Part shown: piece by piece, positions 1-9,482 of the stretch
Layout of the letters: each line of letters opens with the position of its first letter
Numbering within the stretch: the first letter of the stretch is position 1
Assembly: GCA_024276675.1 (NCBI GenBank)
Contig: JAJRWT010000115.1
Coordinates: forward strand, 1-64,000
Length of the DNA stretch: 64,000 nucleotides
Reading direction: 5' to 3'
Source of the DNA: Myxococcota bacterium
GTDB taxonomy: Bacteria; Myxococcota_A; UBA796; JAFGLY01
The notes under the pieces: generated by a model
The model's database searches: none
Told to the model about the DNA's origin: nothing
What the model saw: only the letters and a program-made list of their open reading frames with translations
Made by a program: the position numbers and the translations under genes

Positions 1-1
1 T

Positions 2-97
2 ATTGACCACTACGGCTGGGACTTCTTGAAACAGAATCGCCATCACCATGCGCCCGCCCGGGCTTGCCCAGGATCCTTGATCTACGCGCTCCCATGA
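2..97 (+). other. possible 3' end of an upstream gene
   Basis: Frame 2 is open from the window edge to a TGA at 95-97, giving 31 codons that end in ...LIYALP. It could be the C-terminus of a gene starting outside the window, but 31 codons carry no recognisable motif and the frame may be open by chance. The remaining bases up to 210 hold no gene and act as the leader of the flavodiiron gene. Confidence 0.2.
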
Positions 98-223
98 TCT
101 ACATGACCAATCAGCGATTACTGCCAGGTGGGGGAGTTGAGCACCCGGCCCCTTGTGGATAAATCCCGCGCGGGAGGGCTCGGTATGGAGCCGTGAACTC
201 TACGAGGTGAAGGAGGTGAAGGA

Positions 224-1444
224 TTGGACAGAGCGCTGGAAGCCACACCCATCGCAGATGGAGTCTACTGGGTAGGTGCGCTTGATTGGGGCATTCGCAA
301 TTTCCATGGATACCTTACCTCTCGCGGCACCACGTACAACGCCTATCTGGTGCTGGGCGACGAACCCATCCTCATCGACACGGTAAAAGCCCCTTTCAAG
401 GACGAAATGATGTCACGAATCGCCTCGGTTCTGGAGCCGGGGCGAATCAGGCATGTGATCTCCAACCATGCAGAGTTGGACCATAGCGGCGCTCTGCCCG
501 AAGTGCTTCGGACAATACGCCCTGACAGCGTCCTCACCTCCACCATGGGAGCACGAGCCCTCAAAGACCACTTCCACTGGGATCTGGAGCCTCGCGTAGT
601 GAAAGACGGGGAACGCGTCGAGCTGGGCAACAAGGTCTTCCAGTTCATTCACGCCCCCATGCTACACTGGCCCGACAGTATGCTGGCATACCTCGAGGGG
701 CCGGGGCTGTTGTTTACCAATGATGCCTTTGGGATGCATCTTTGCAGCTCGCAGCGCTTCGACGACCAACTGTCTCGATCATTGTTGGAATACGAAGCCG
801 CAAAATACTATGCCAACATCCTCTTGCCCTACTCCGGCAGGGTGCAGAAACTGGGCGAACGCCTCTCGCGACTCCGTCTCCCAACCAGTATGATCATCCC
901 CGATCACGGGCCCATCTGGCGCAAGGACATGGACTGGATAACCCGGCGTTACCTTCTGTGGGCAGCCCAGGTGCCAACTCCGAAGGCTACCGTGGTCTTC
1001 GACACCATGTGGCAGAGCACTGCTGTCATGGCACAGGCCGTGGGTGACGGTCTGATGGGCGCGGGTATCGACATAGAACTACTGCCCCTCGACTCGGTCC
1101 ACCGCAGCGATGTCGCTACCAAGGTTCTTCTTTCCGGTGGATTGGCGGTGGGCTCCCCCACCCTGAACAACAGCATTTACCCTTCCCTGGCCGACCTGCT
1201 CTTCTACCTGCGGGGCCTCCAACCGAAAAACCTGCTGGGCATCGCGTTTGGCTCCTACGGATGGGGAGGGCAGGCTGTCGGGATTCTGGAAAAGCTACTG
1301 GGGGAAATGAGCGTGGAGCTGGCCGCTCCCGGCGTGCGGGTACGCCATGTGCCCGATGCCCGTGCCATGCAGCAGTGCCGCGCCCTGGGCGCCAGGCTGG
1401 GGGAAAGGCTCATGGAAGAGTGCAACCAGGTGGGGCAGCCGTAG
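224..1444 (+). CDS. fprA: A-type flavodiiron protein (FprA/ROO-like O2 or NO reductase)
   Basis: The 406-residue product is a cytoplasmic flavodiiron protein, a family that reduces O2 to water or NO to N2O with electrons from rubredoxin. The N-terminal metallo-beta-lactamase-fold domain shows the diiron set: HAELDH (His82, Glu84, Asp86, His87), His148 in MLHWPDS, Asp167 in TNDAFG and His228 in PDHGPIW. A flavodoxin-like FMN domain starts near residue 255 (FDTMWQST). The protein ends there, so it has no fused rubredoxin or reductase. TTG is chosen as start because a strong AGGAGGT lies at 211-217, 6 nt before it. The cytochrome bd genes follow, suggesting a shared oxygen-defence role. Whether O2 or NO is the main substrate cannot be told. 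Confidence 0.93.
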   Translation: MDRALEATPIADGVYWVGALDWGIRNFHGYLTSRGTTYNAYLVLGDEPILIDTVKAPFKDEMMSRIASVLEPGRIRHVISNHAELDHSGALPEVLRTIRPDSVLTSTMGARALKDHFHWDLEPRVVKDGERVELGNKVFQFIHAPMLHWPDSMLAYLEGPGLLFTNDAFGMHLCSSQRFDDQLSRSLLEYEAAKYYANILLPYSGRVQKLGERLSRLRLPTSMIIPDHGPIWRKDMDWITRRYLLWAAQVPTPKATVVFDTMWQSTAVMAQAVGDGLMGAGIDIELLPLDSVHRSDVATKVLLSGGLAVGSPTLNNSIYPSLADLLFYLRGLQPKNLLGIAFGSYGWGGQAVGILEKLLGEMSVELAAPGVRVRHVPDARAMQQCRALGARLGERLMEECNQVGQP

Positions 1445-1825
1445 CTGAAAGACAACCTGGATGATGGTATCCTTCCACGTTGTTCGCTCTCGACACGCAT
1501 GGAGGGTACCCGGCCATGGCCCGCCTGTCTTACGAAGGTGAAACGTATGGTTCACGTCACGGCTCCGGCCCGGTAGTGCGAAAAGTGACAAAAAGGGGGC
1601 ATTTTACAAATCATTCCAAGGCCACTGCCCACCGGGATCACCTTTTCCCGTTGAGGCACGTTGCTTGCCGAAAGGCAGAACAAACACACGAGAAGCAGCT
1701 TCTGCACCTTGCCGACCATCCCGCCGGACCAGCCCAACAGCACGATCCTTTCCCGACGATGACGCGACAGCCGGCACTTCCGGACCGACATGGCGGCAGT
1801 GAACAGATGAACGCGGAGACCAAGC
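1445..1825. promoter_or_regulatory. 381-bp intergenic region upstream of cydAB
   Basis: No credible gene lies here; a long open frame on the plus strand only reads through into cydA in the wrong frame. The stretch around 1575-1615 is AT-richer than its surroundings and is the likely promoter region for cydAB. I could not find a convincing FNR (TTGAT-N4-ATCAA) or Rex operator by eye. Confidence 0.3.
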
Positions 1826-3163
1826 ATGGATCCAGTTCTGTTAGCCCGATTCCAATTCGCCATGACGATTGGTTTCCACTACGTCTTCCCCCCCATAACC
1901 ATCGGCCTGGCGTGGATCATCGCCTGGTTCATGATGCGATGGTGGCGCACGGGCAAGGAGATCTACGAAACCCAGGCCCGTTTCTGGCTGAAGCTCTTCG
2001 CCATCAACTTCGCAGTGGGCGTGGCCACCGGTATCACCATGGAGTTCCAATTCGGCACCAACTGGGCAGTGTACTCCCGCTTCGTCGGGGACATCTTCGG
2101 AGCCCCCCTGGCCGCCGAGGGGCTGATGGCCTTCTTCCTGGAGTCCACCTTCATGGGCGTACTGCTCTTCGGGTGGAGACGTCTTTCGCGGCGTACGCTT
2201 TGGCTCTCCTCAATGCTCGTTGCACTTGGTTCCACGCTATCTGCCTTCTGGATCATCGTCGCCAATTCCTGGATGCAGACACCTGCAGGCTACCGCCTGG
2301 CCAACGGCAGGGCAGAACTCGACGACTTCTGGGAAGCCGTCTTCAACCCTTCCACAATCCCTCGCTACCTGCACACCGTAGACGCCGCCATCATCACCGG
2401 CGCTTTCTTCATGCTTGGAACAAGTGCCTGGTACCTGTGGAAACGGCGCCATGTGGCCTTTGCCCTCCAATCCTTCAAGGTCTCGTTGCTTGCTGCTTTC
2501 GCAGCGGCGGCCATGCAGATGCCGCTGGGCCACCTCCACGCCGTCCAGGTGGGTGAAACCCAACCCGAAAAGCTTGCTACCTTCGAGGGGCTGTTCGAAA
2601 CCCAGACACGGGCACCCATGTTGCTCTTTGGCCTGCCCGACGCTGAACAGAAACGGGTCAGGGCGGCAATCGAGATACCGGGGCTCTTGTCATTGCTATT
2701 CCATGGCGACATGGAAGCACGAGTGCAAGGCATGAACGACTTCCCACCAGAAAACCTTCCACCCCTGGCACCCACTTTCTTTTCGTTCCACCTCATGTTC
2801 ATGCTTGGCATCTATTTTCTGACGCTCACGACCGCGGGCCTGGTGCTCTGGTGGAAGGACAGGCTGGAACGGAGCCCACGCTTCATGAAGCTGGTCTTCT
2901 TCTCCACACCGCTGCCAATAGTCGTGAACGAGTTGGGGTGGATTTCTGCCGAAGTGGGGCGGCAACCCTGGATGGTCTACCACGTAGAGGGAATGCGCGT
3001 AGCCGATGCGGTTTCAGCTTCTGTTTCGGCCGCTGAGCTGGTCTTCTCCATCATCATGTTCGGCATCATCTACCTGTTGTTGGGCCTGTTGTGGTTCTTC
3101 CTTCTGCGTCGCGTCGTACTCCAGGGGCCCAGGCCGGACGCCAGGTGGGAGGTCTCCCCATGA
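1826..3163 (+). CDS. cydA: cytochrome bd-type quinol oxidase subunit I
   Basis: Subunit I of the membrane-bound bd oxidase, which oxidises quinol and reduces O2 at high affinity without pumping protons. The 445-residue protein has multiple membrane helices. It keeps the expected haem ligands: His18 (GFHYVF), His183 (RYLHTVD) and Met324 (SFHLMF), equivalent to E. coli His19, His186 and Met393. The quinol-loop Lys249 and Glu254 (QPEKLATFE) and the NELGW...GRQPW signature are present. The length places it with the short Q-loop (CIO-like) branch. It overlaps cydB by 4 nt (ATGA), indicating translational coupling. No small CydX-like ORF is seen after cydB. Confidence 0.96.
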   Translation: MDPVLLARFQFAMTIGFHYVFPPITIGLAWIIAWFMMRWWRTGKEIYETQARFWLKLFAINFAVGVATGITMEFQFGTNWAVYSRFVGDIFGAPLAAEGLMAFFLESTFMGVLLFGWRRLSRRTLWLSSMLVALGSTLSAFWIIVANSWMQTPAGYRLANGRAELDDFWEAVFNPSTIPRYLHTVDAAIITGAFFMLGTSAWYLWKRRHVAFALQSFKVSLLAAFAAAAMQMPLGHLHAVQVGETQPEKLATFEGLFETQTRAPMLLFGLPDAEQKRVRAAIEIPGLLSLLFHGDMEARVQGMNDFPPENLPPLAPTFFSFHLMFMLGIYFLTLTTAGLVLWWKDRLERSPRFMKLVFFSTPLPIVVNELGWISAEVGRQPWMVYHVEGMRVADAVSASVSAAELVFSIIMFGIIYLLLGLLWFFLLRRVVLQGPRPDARWEVSP

Positions 3164-4185
3164 ACACCTTCCAAGTGATCTGGTTCCTGCTGGTCGTCGT
3201 GCTCCTGACTGCCTACGCCGTGTTGGACGGCCTGGATCTGGGCACCGGCTTTTGGCACCTGTGGACTCGCGGTGACAAGGAACGTCGTACCCTTCTGAAC
3301 GCCATCGGCCCTGTCTGGGACGCCAACGAAGTCTGGTTGCTAACCGGAGGCGGGGCTCTTTTCGCCGCCTTCCCACCGGTGTACGCCACTGTCTTCTCGG
3401 GGTTCTACCTGGCCCTGATGCTGCTGTTGCTGGCCCTCATCATCCGGGCCGTAGCGCCAGAGTTCCGCAGCCAGCTCCCTTCCCCCGTCTGGCGAAAAAC
3501 CTGGGACATCGCCTTTTCCGTTTCAAGCATCATCGCCGGTCTACTGCTGGCGGTGGCTCTGGGAAACATCCTGCGGGGCATCCCGCTGGACGCCGCCAGC
3601 AACTACTCAGGGAGCTTCCTTGACCTGTTGAACCCCTATGCACTCCTCATCGCTCTCCTGGGCCTGGCCATGTTTGCCTTCCACGGTGCCCTTTTCATAG
3701 TCCTCAAGGCACCGGGCACGCTGGAGGGCAAGGCCAGGAAATGGGCCAGGGATGCCGGTCTGGTCTTCCTGGTCCTCCTCCTGGTGGCCAACGCAGTCAC
3801 GATCGTTGGCCAGGCGCAACTCCTGGTCAACTACAGGCAGACGGTGTTGCTCTGGCTTCTACCACTGCTGGCAATCGTGGGCATCGTGACCGGCCTGATC
3901 TTCAACGCACAGAAACGTGCGGGGCTGGCCCTGGTATCTTCATCCACGTCAATCACAGCACTCATGTCCACCTGCGCCGCGGGCATTTTCCCAGCTCTGG
4001 TGCCTGCAATGGGCGAACCCGGGAAAAGCCTGACACTTGCAAACGCCTCTTCTACCGACCTTACGCTCAAAATCATGTTGGTCCTGACGGTACTGGTGCT
4101 GCCACTTGTACTTGGCTACACGATCTGGGTATATCGGGCCTTTGGCGGCAAGATCGACATGGACCACGAGTCGAACCACTACTGA
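3160..4185 (+). CDS. cydB: cytochrome bd-type quinol oxidase subunit II
   Basis: Subunit II of the bd oxidase, a 341-residue polytopic membrane protein. The N-terminus has the family hallmark YAVLDGLDLGTG, followed by PVWDANEVWLLTGGGALFAAFP, split here as PVWDANEVWLL and GGGALFAAFP. The ATG at 3160 overlaps the cydA stop and has GGTGGGAGGT just upstream, so it is preferred over the longer open frame from 3091. The gene converges on the phosphomannose isomerase gene with only 7 nt between stops. Any terminator must lie inside a coding region. Confidence 0.95.
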   Translation: MNTFQVIWFLLVVVLLTAYAVLDGLDLGTGFWHLWTRGDKERRTLLNAIGPVWDANEVWLLTGGGALFAAFPPVYATVFSGFYLALMLLLLALIIRAVAPEFRSQLPSPVWRKTWDIAFSVSSIIAGLLLAVALGNILRGIPLDAASNYSGSFLDLLNPYALLIALLGLAMFAFHGALFIVLKAPGTLEGKARKWARDAGLVFLVLLLVANAVTIVGQAQLLVNYRQTVLLWLLPLLAIVGIVTGLIFNAQKRAGLALVSSSTSITALMSTCAAGIFPALVPAMGEPGKSLTLANASSTDLTLKIMLVLTVLVLPLVLGYTIWVYRAFGGKIDMDHESNHY

Positions 4186-4192
4186 CATCGAG

Positions 4193-5251
4193 TCACCCAC
4201 GAATCGCTGCCTGGCTACACACCACCAGCTCCAGGTTCCAGGCATCCACCACCAGGGATCCGGAGTCGGCTGGGACCACTGCGCTCTGCCCCCTGGACAA
4301 CCCAAGGCATCCTGCACTGGTCTCCAACACTGCACTCCCGTCCACACAAGTCAGGGCGAGCATTGATTCCCGGTCATGGATCGACATTCTTCCCGTACCG
4401 CACCATGTATCCACCTGGAAGTGCGGCCAATCCACTACCCGCCTGGATTCAAGGCCATCAACATGGTCCAGGGCCCCGGCCACGTGACAACTTTCCAACA
4501 GAGCCAGTCCTCCCCCAACCTCCCAGTCCGTGGCCCGAAGGGAACGATGCAGGTGCAGTTCCCTGGGCCGACCATGGGGGCTGAGCCGCCCCATGCTGTC
4601 ATATCGCCTGTTCCAGTCCCAGTAACGATATGTCACTCCACGCTTTTCCGGCTGAACGTGTTGAGGTTCCACCAGGGTCACGCCTGCTCCGATGCAGTGG
4701 ACCACTCCTGCGGGAATGAGGAACACGTCTCCGCGGGACACGGGCAGGAAATTCAACAGATCATCCAGCCTGCCGCTGGAGCGAAGGCAAGCCACCACCT
4801 GCCCACGGTCGACGCCCTCCTTGAAACCCAGGTAGATACCCGCGCCATCGTCGGCATCCAGGATCAGCCAACTCTCGGGCTTGCCGCTTTCGCCTGGACC
4901 GAGCCCGGGATCCGCGTCGGAGGGGTGAACCTGCACCGAGAGATCCTGACGTGCATCCAGCAGCTTCACCAGGATGGGGGTCTGGCCCCGGTACCTGCGA
5001 GCAACATGTTTGCCCAGCCAGGCTTCGGGATCTGAAGCGATGGCGTCCTTCAAGAGACCAGTCCCATCATCGAAGACGCTGGGAAAGGATGGCTCCACCG
5101 AAACCTCCCAGGATTCGCCCACGATTCCTTGGTCTGCGGCGATACCCAGTTGAGCCTTGTAGTGCTGCAATATCCTTGTTCCACCCCATGGCGTCCTGGA
5201 GGGCGGCGTGAAGTTGTCGGGCCGAAGAAGTCGAGGTTCCATGGCAGGCAT
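4193..5251 (-). CDS. manA: mannose-6-phosphate isomerase, class I
   Basis: Type I phosphomannose isomerase, a Zn-dependent cytosolic enzyme interconverting mannose-6-P and fructose-6-P for GDP-mannose and glycan synthesis. The product is 352 residues. It shows the N-terminal WGGTRI, the metal-site LSVQVHPSD and PESWLIL, and the active-site region IPAGVVHCIGAG with a following RYWDWNRR. The chosen ATG at 5251 (MPAMEPRLL) has AAGGAGAAA upstream with about 12 nt spacing. The open frame extends far upstream to 5503, but that extension overlaps the divergent lipoprotein gene and resembles no isomerase N-terminus. A second ATG three codons in is also possible. Confidence 0.88.
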   Translation of the reverse strand: MPAMEPRLLRPDNFTPPSRTPWGGTRILQHYKAQLGIAADQGIVGESWEVSVEPSFPSVFDDGTGLLKDAIASDPEAWLGKHVARRYRGQTPILVKLLDARQDLSVQVHPSDADPGLGPGESGKPESWLILDADDGAGIYLGFKEGVDRGQVVACLRSSGRLDDLLNFLPVSRGDVFLIPAGVVHCIGAGVTLVEPQHVQPEKRGVTYRYWDWNRRYDSMGRLSPHGRPRELHLHRSLRATDWEVGGGLALLESCHVAGALDHVDGLESRRVVDWPHFQVDTWCGTGRMSIHDRESMLALTCVDGSAVLETSAGCLGLSRGQSAVVPADSGSLVVDAWNLELVVCSQAAIRG

Positions 5252-5390
5252 GCTGCTCTGTTTCTCCTTGTCACGAGGAAGTCCACGGCCGAGAATATTA
5301 CGGGCGATGGACCAACGCTTGAGCGAAAGGCGACATTGCTGGTAGACGCGAGAGGAGTTATCAACGAGAGAGTACTCATGTGGAGGTTTC

Positions 5391-6326
5391 ATGGTCAGGT
5401 CAAATACGGTATCAAACCTGCTTCTGCCGGCACTGGTCCTTTCACTCATGGGCATCACAGCCTGTGGTGAAGAAGACACAGGTTCACCTTCCGACGCAAC
5501 CATATCATACGTGTGGTTCCAGGATTCCGATTCGGACGGCTACGGCAGCCCCGATTCGACCACCGAATCGAACACGCAACCCGACGGCTACGTCGACAAC
5601 AACGACGACTGCGACGACACGGATGCCAGCATCTATCCTGGTGCCCCCGAAGAATGCGACGGCATCGACAACAACTGCGACGGCAGCATCGACGAAGGCA
5701 TCACGAACATCTTCTACCCCGATGAAGACGGTGACGGCTACGGCGACTCCCTGACTCCCACCGCGCTCTGTAGCGATGAATCCGGATACGTGGACATTGA
5801 TGGCGACTGTGACGACACCAACGCCGACATCAACCCGGACGCGGATGAATACTGCGACGGCATCGATAACGACTGCAACGACTTGATCGACGACGAAGCA
5901 CTGGACGCCACAACCATGTTCGTGGACAACGATCTCGACGGTTTTGGCAATCCGGACGAAACCTCCGAAGGCTGCCCTTCCACGGAAGGTCTCTCAGAAA
6001 ATGCACTGGACTGCGACGACGAAGACAGCACCGTCAACCCGGATGCGGATGAGTACTGTGACGGCATCGACAACAACTGCAACGACGCCATCGACGAGCC
6101 CTCTGCCGTGGATGCCACTGATTGGTGCATAGACGACGACGGAGACGGCTTTGGCAACCCGGATACCGCAGTGACATCCTGTGATGCTCCACCGGACTCC
6201 CGCATCGAAGACTGCTCGGACTGCAGCGACACGGACACCAACGTCAACCCCGAAGCCACCGAAGTATGTGGGAACGGTATCGACGACGACTGCGACACCG
6301 AAATCGACGAAGCCGACTGCATCTGA
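5391..6326 (+). CDS. MopE-like lipoprotein with putative metal-binding repeats
   Basis: A 311-residue exported lipoprotein. It begins with a signal peptide whose lipobox is GITAC (Cys25). The rest is four tandem acidic repeats of the type CDDTDASIYPGAPEECDGID, each with two Cys and a run of Asp/Asn, plus intervening DxDxDGYG/DGFGNP calcium-like loops. Such repeats match the MopE-type 'putative metal-binding motif' common in myxobacterial surface proteins; methanotroph MopE binds copper. No catalytic domain is visible, so a surface metal- or Ca-binding or adhesive role is inferred. It is divergent from manA and appears monocistronic. Confidence 0.85.
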   Translation: MVRSNTVSNLLLPALVLSLMGITACGEEDTGSPSDATISYVWFQDSDSDGYGSPDSTTESNTQPDGYVDNNDDCDDTDASIYPGAPEECDGIDNNCDGSIDEGITNIFYPDEDGDGYGDSLTPTALCSDESGYVDIDGDCDDTNADINPDADEYCDGIDNDCNDLIDDEALDATTMFVDNDLDGFGNPDETSEGCPSTEGLSENALDCDDEDSTVNPDADEYCDGIDNNCNDAIDEPSAVDATDWCIDDDGDGFGNPDTAVTSCDAPPDSRIEDCSDCSDTDTNVNPEATEVCGNGIDDDCDTEIDEADCI

Positions 6327-6722
6327 ACCCCATGTCCCGGGGACTGCTGATGGCCCTGTCCCCAAAAGCTACGGGCTTCCGCGAAAACACAGCACTGGTA
6401 TTCGTCGCGAAAGCTCGGGCCTGCCGCGGAGCGCCAGTGGGGGGGATGTGGATTCCGAGCACGTGATGGAGCCGTTTTCCTGCTGGCCAGGGGCCCTGGC
6501 GCTGGCTTCCTGACGAAGGGCCCCTCCTAGCAGGCCAGGTCTTTCCGCCCCAGCCTTCCGGCCGCCTGAAAAGGCGGTCTCTTGCTGTCCGGGACGCTTC
6601 AAGGCACCGGCAAATCCATGCCACGATGTTAGAGGACAAGCGGGTATTTTGGCGCCAATGCGCATCAACACACCCTGCCACAGCCAGATTTCCCACGACA
6701 CCGACCAATCACCCGGAATTCG
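6327..6722. terminator. 396-bp intergenic region with two strong hairpins
   Basis: No gene is supported here. Two inverted repeats stand out. GCCAGG-GGC-CCTGGC lies at 6487-6501. CCGCCT-GAAA-AGGCGG, a 6-bp perfect stem closed by a GNRA tetraloop, lies at 6562-6577. Neither is followed by a clean T-run, so they are weak candidates for terminating the MopE-like gene. The 3' part presumably carries the promoter for the caspase-like operon. Confidence 0.35.
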
Positions 6723-8753
6723 ATGAAGACCCTGTTCTTGGCTCTGCTCGCCTCCACTGTCCTGGCCCAGGAGACAGAAGGCACGGACTCGACCCCGGTT
6801 GGTCCGCTCCAGGACTCTGACACCCGGTGCCCACCCGGTGCTCCCCAAGAACCAACCGCTCCACCCGATATCTCCACAGCTCTCTCCCTTGGCTCCAAGG
6901 CATCCAGAGACTCTGCCATCGTCATAGGGAACGAGGACTACGCCTGGCTATCCGACGCCTCACACGCCATAGACGATGCAAACGCATTTCGCGATCTCCT
7001 CTTGAAGACCGTGGGCGTACCCACCTGGCGCATGCGCTTCCTGACCGAAGCCAACAGGCGAGAGATGCGCAGGGGGCTGAAGCGAGCTGTTTCCAGAGTT
7101 CGGCGCAAAGGCACGCTGTGGGTCTACTTTTCCGGCCATGGCCTGGACACCGGCCTTGACAATGGCCCGGCGCTCCTGGGCGAAGACTACGACAACAGCC
7201 AGGAGTCCGCCAGGACAGGGCTGCTTTTTCTCCAAGAGGCTCTTGAGCTTCTGGCAAAATCCCGGGCAGAAAGGGTGGTTGTGATTATCGATGCATCTTT
7301 CAACGGACGCGGGCGCAACGGTGAGCCCCTGTTCCAACCTGGAACAGACATCGGGAACGACGCGGAGGCCGGGCCCATCCGGCTTTCCAACGAGTGTCCG
7401 CGAAACGATGCCGCTGAAACAACGGCAAGCACCGAGCAACAGGCAGATTGTCAACAACAGGAACCCGCCCGGGAAGATCCCTTCACCCTGCGGGTACCGG
7501 GCAACCTGGCCCTGTGGACAGCCACCAGGGGCTCCGAAGATGCGGAGATCTTCGCGGACCACGGCCTGTTTACCTACCTTGTCGTGGCTGCCATGAGGGG
7601 CTGGGCAGATGGATACCCGGGAAACGAACCCGATGGAATGGTGACGCTGGGAGAAGCCCAGGACTACGTGTCCTCGGCCATGTCTCGCCTGGGTCGGCTC
7701 CAACTGCCATCCAACCACGACCCCGGATCAAAAAAAAACTGGGTACTCACAAAAGGCGAACTGGAAGCGGCCCCACCCGACCAGCTCTTCCGCCAACTCT
7801 CTCTCCAGTACCTCGACCAGATGCTCCGGCAACAGGAAGAACAGCTCCTGGAAAACGCCGTGGCCAGTTGGGAACGGGCATTCTCGGCCGCCAGCGAGGG
7901 CAATGACGATGGCAGGCTGGCTCTGGAGGACTTTATCGAAGACAACGAGCACCTGGTCGTGAACGTGGAGTGGGCAATCCACTCGCCACTCCTGGACCAG
8001 GCTCGACAACTACTCTCCACATACGGCGAATGGCAAGAGCAACAAAAGCCGGGAAGCGACGGCACGCCGGCCGGAGGCAGCCAGCCAGAAGAAACCAGCG
8101 AGCCCGGTCGATACGACTCGGGGGGCGACACTGGCCAACAGCCTACCCCGCCCCAGGACAACAGTTGCGATGATCTTGAAAGACTGGAAACGCAGGCCAT
8201 GGAAGGTACGCTCCGTGAGGCACAGACTGCCTGCCTCCAGGAACGGTTCTCATCCACCCGCAAGATCACAACCAAAGACAAGATTTCAAGACTCCTTCTG
8301 GTAAACGCCGAGGGCAGCGGCAACAAGCAACTCTGGGAATCACTCCTCAAACGCCATCTCTCGGAAATCGACCAGTCCGATCCCGACATGTGCTTCAAGT
8401 ACTCCGTCTTCCTCTCACGCCGTGGCTTGAGCCGCGCCGACGAAGTCATCAAGTGGGCAGGTCGCGCCCTGGAAAACAAAGATGAATGGACGGGCGCCGA
8501 ACACGCAAAAAAGGTATACCTCCTTCACCGCCTCCGAGCCGAAGCGGCTTCCGAGCTCTGGACCGAGGCCGAGGAACGCTACCTTTCGGAGCGTACACTC
8601 CAAGCGGAACAACGCGCCGAAACCCTCCGAGGCAACGCCAAAGAGTTGACAAAAGCCTGGCTGGATTACGCTCGTGCCAGCGGCCAGGACGACAGCAGCG
8701 CCCTTGCCCTTTGTCTCGCCGCCGCGGGGACCATGGAATTCTGCGCCGAGTGA
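6723..8753 (+). CDS. secreted caspase-fold (peptidase C14-like) protein lacking the catalytic Cys
   Basis: A 676-residue exported protein: signal peptide (residues 1-15, cleavage after VLA), caspase-like domain about 62-330, then a low-complexity linker (about 440-485) and a helical C-terminal region. The domain opens with DSAIVIGNEDY and holds the catalytic His139 in YFSGHG. The strand that normally reads DACxSG reads DASFNG, so the nucleophile position is Ser192. It may be a pseudo-protease or use Ser; no other nearby Cys fits. The response regulator begins 6-9 nt after its stop, so it shares an operon with a two-component system. No clear SD precedes the ATG. Confidence 0.8.
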   Translation: MKTLFLALLASTVLAQETEGTDSTPVGPLQDSDTRCPPGAPQEPTAPPDISTALSLGSKASRDSAIVIGNEDYAWLSDASHAIDDANAFRDLLLKTVGVPTWRMRFLTEANRREMRRGLKRAVSRVRRKGTLWVYFSGHGLDTGLDNGPALLGEDYDNSQESARTGLLFLQEALELLAKSRAERVVVIIDASFNGRGRNGEPLFQPGTDIGNDAEAGPIRLSNECPRNDAAETTASTEQQADCQQQEPAREDPFTLRVPGNLALWTATRGSEDAEIFADHGLFTYLVVAAMRGWADGYPGNEPDGMVTLGEAQDYVSSAMSRLGRLQLPSNHDPGSKKNWVLTKGELEAAPPDQLFRQLSLQYLDQMLRQQEEQLLENAVASWERAFSAASEGNDDGRLALEDFIEDNEHLVVNVEWAIHSPLLDQARQLLSTYGEWQEQQKPGSDGTPAGGSQPEETSEPGRYDSGGDTGQQPTPPQDNSCDDLERLETQAMEGTLREAQTACLQERFSSTRKITTKDKISRLLLVNAEGSGNKQLWESLLKRHLSEIDQSDPDMCFKYSVFLSRRGLSRADEVIKWAGRALENKDEWTGAEHAKKVYLLHRLRAEAASELWTEAEERYLSERTLQAEQRAETLRGNAKELTKAWLDYARASGQDDSSALALCLAAAGTMEFCAE

Positions 8754-8762
8754 TCAATCGTG

Positions 8763-9482
8763 ATGAACACCAATCCCACCACACGCTCCACCCCATCGAG
8801 TTCCAGGATCCTCATCGTGGAAGATGACGTCCGTCTCGCTGAACTGGTGGGCGAGTATCTCCGGGCCGCTGGATACCAGGTCAGACTCCAGCACGATGGT
8901 GCCGGAGCACCTGAGATCATTCTCGAATGGGAGCCTGACCTGGTGCTGCTGGATCTCATGCTGCCAGGCCAGGACGGCCTGTCCATCTGCCGGCAGGTCA
9001 GGCCGCATTTTTCCGGCTCCATCCTTATGCTCACTTCACTCGAAGATGAAGTGGAACAGGTGGTGGGCCTGGAAATGGGAGCCGACGACTACGTCCCCAA
9101 GCCAGCCAGTCCGAGGCTGCTCCTGGCAAGGATACGAGCCCTCTTGCGCCGCTCGAGCCTCCACCAAAACGAAAACCGGGTTGTACTGGGGGACCTGATC
9201 GTAGACCGCAGCCGCTTCGCCGCACACTTGAACCAGGAGCCCCTGGACCTCACGACAGCGGAGTTCGATCTCCTTTGGCTCCTGGCCAGCAACGCCGGGA
9301 TCGTGATGTCGAGAGATGACTTGCTCAAGGGGCTTCGCGGAATCGAATACGACGGGCTGGACAGGTCCATCGATGTCAGAATCTCGAAGCTGCGCCAGAA
9401 ACTCGGAGATGACCCGCAAAACCCCAGGCGGATTAAAACAGTTCGCGGAGTAGGATACCTTTTCAGCCCGGAGATGGGGTGA
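8763..9482 (+). CDS. OmpR/PhoB-family response regulator
   Basis: DNA-binding response regulator of 239 residues. The receiver domain has acidic EDD near the N-terminus, the phospho-acceptor Asp in LVLLDLMLPG (residue 64) and Lys in DYVPKPAS. A winged-helix DNA-binding domain follows, with the recognition-helix and wing signature SIDVRISKLRQKL and IKTVRGVGYLF. Start may be this ATG or a GTG three bases upstream. It overlaps the histidine kinase gene by 4 nt (GTGA), so the two are a cognate pair. The overall look is RstA-like. Confidence 0.93.
   Translation: MNTNPTTRSTPSSSRILIVEDDVRLAELVGEYLRAAGYQVRLQHDGAGAPEIILEWEPDLVLLDLMLPGQDGLSICRQVRPHFSGSILMLTSLEDEVEQVVGLEMGADDYVPKPASPRLLLARIRALLRRSSLHQNENRVVLGDLIVDRSRFAAHLNQEPLDLTTAEFDLLWLLASNAGIVMSRDDLLKGLRGIEYDGLDRSIDVRISKLRQKLGDDPQNPRRIKTVRGVGYLFSPEMG

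Noticed and set aside
1480..2556. 358-codon plus-strand open frame across the cydA start
   Set aside because: It overlaps cydA in another frame, is His/Arg/Pro-rich as GC-rich shadows are, and matches no family; cydA has every haem ligand.
5548..6320. tandem Asp/Cys-coding repeats considered as a DNA repeat or CRISPR array
   Set aside because: Units vary in length and sequence and encode the protein repeats of the MopE-like lipoprotein.
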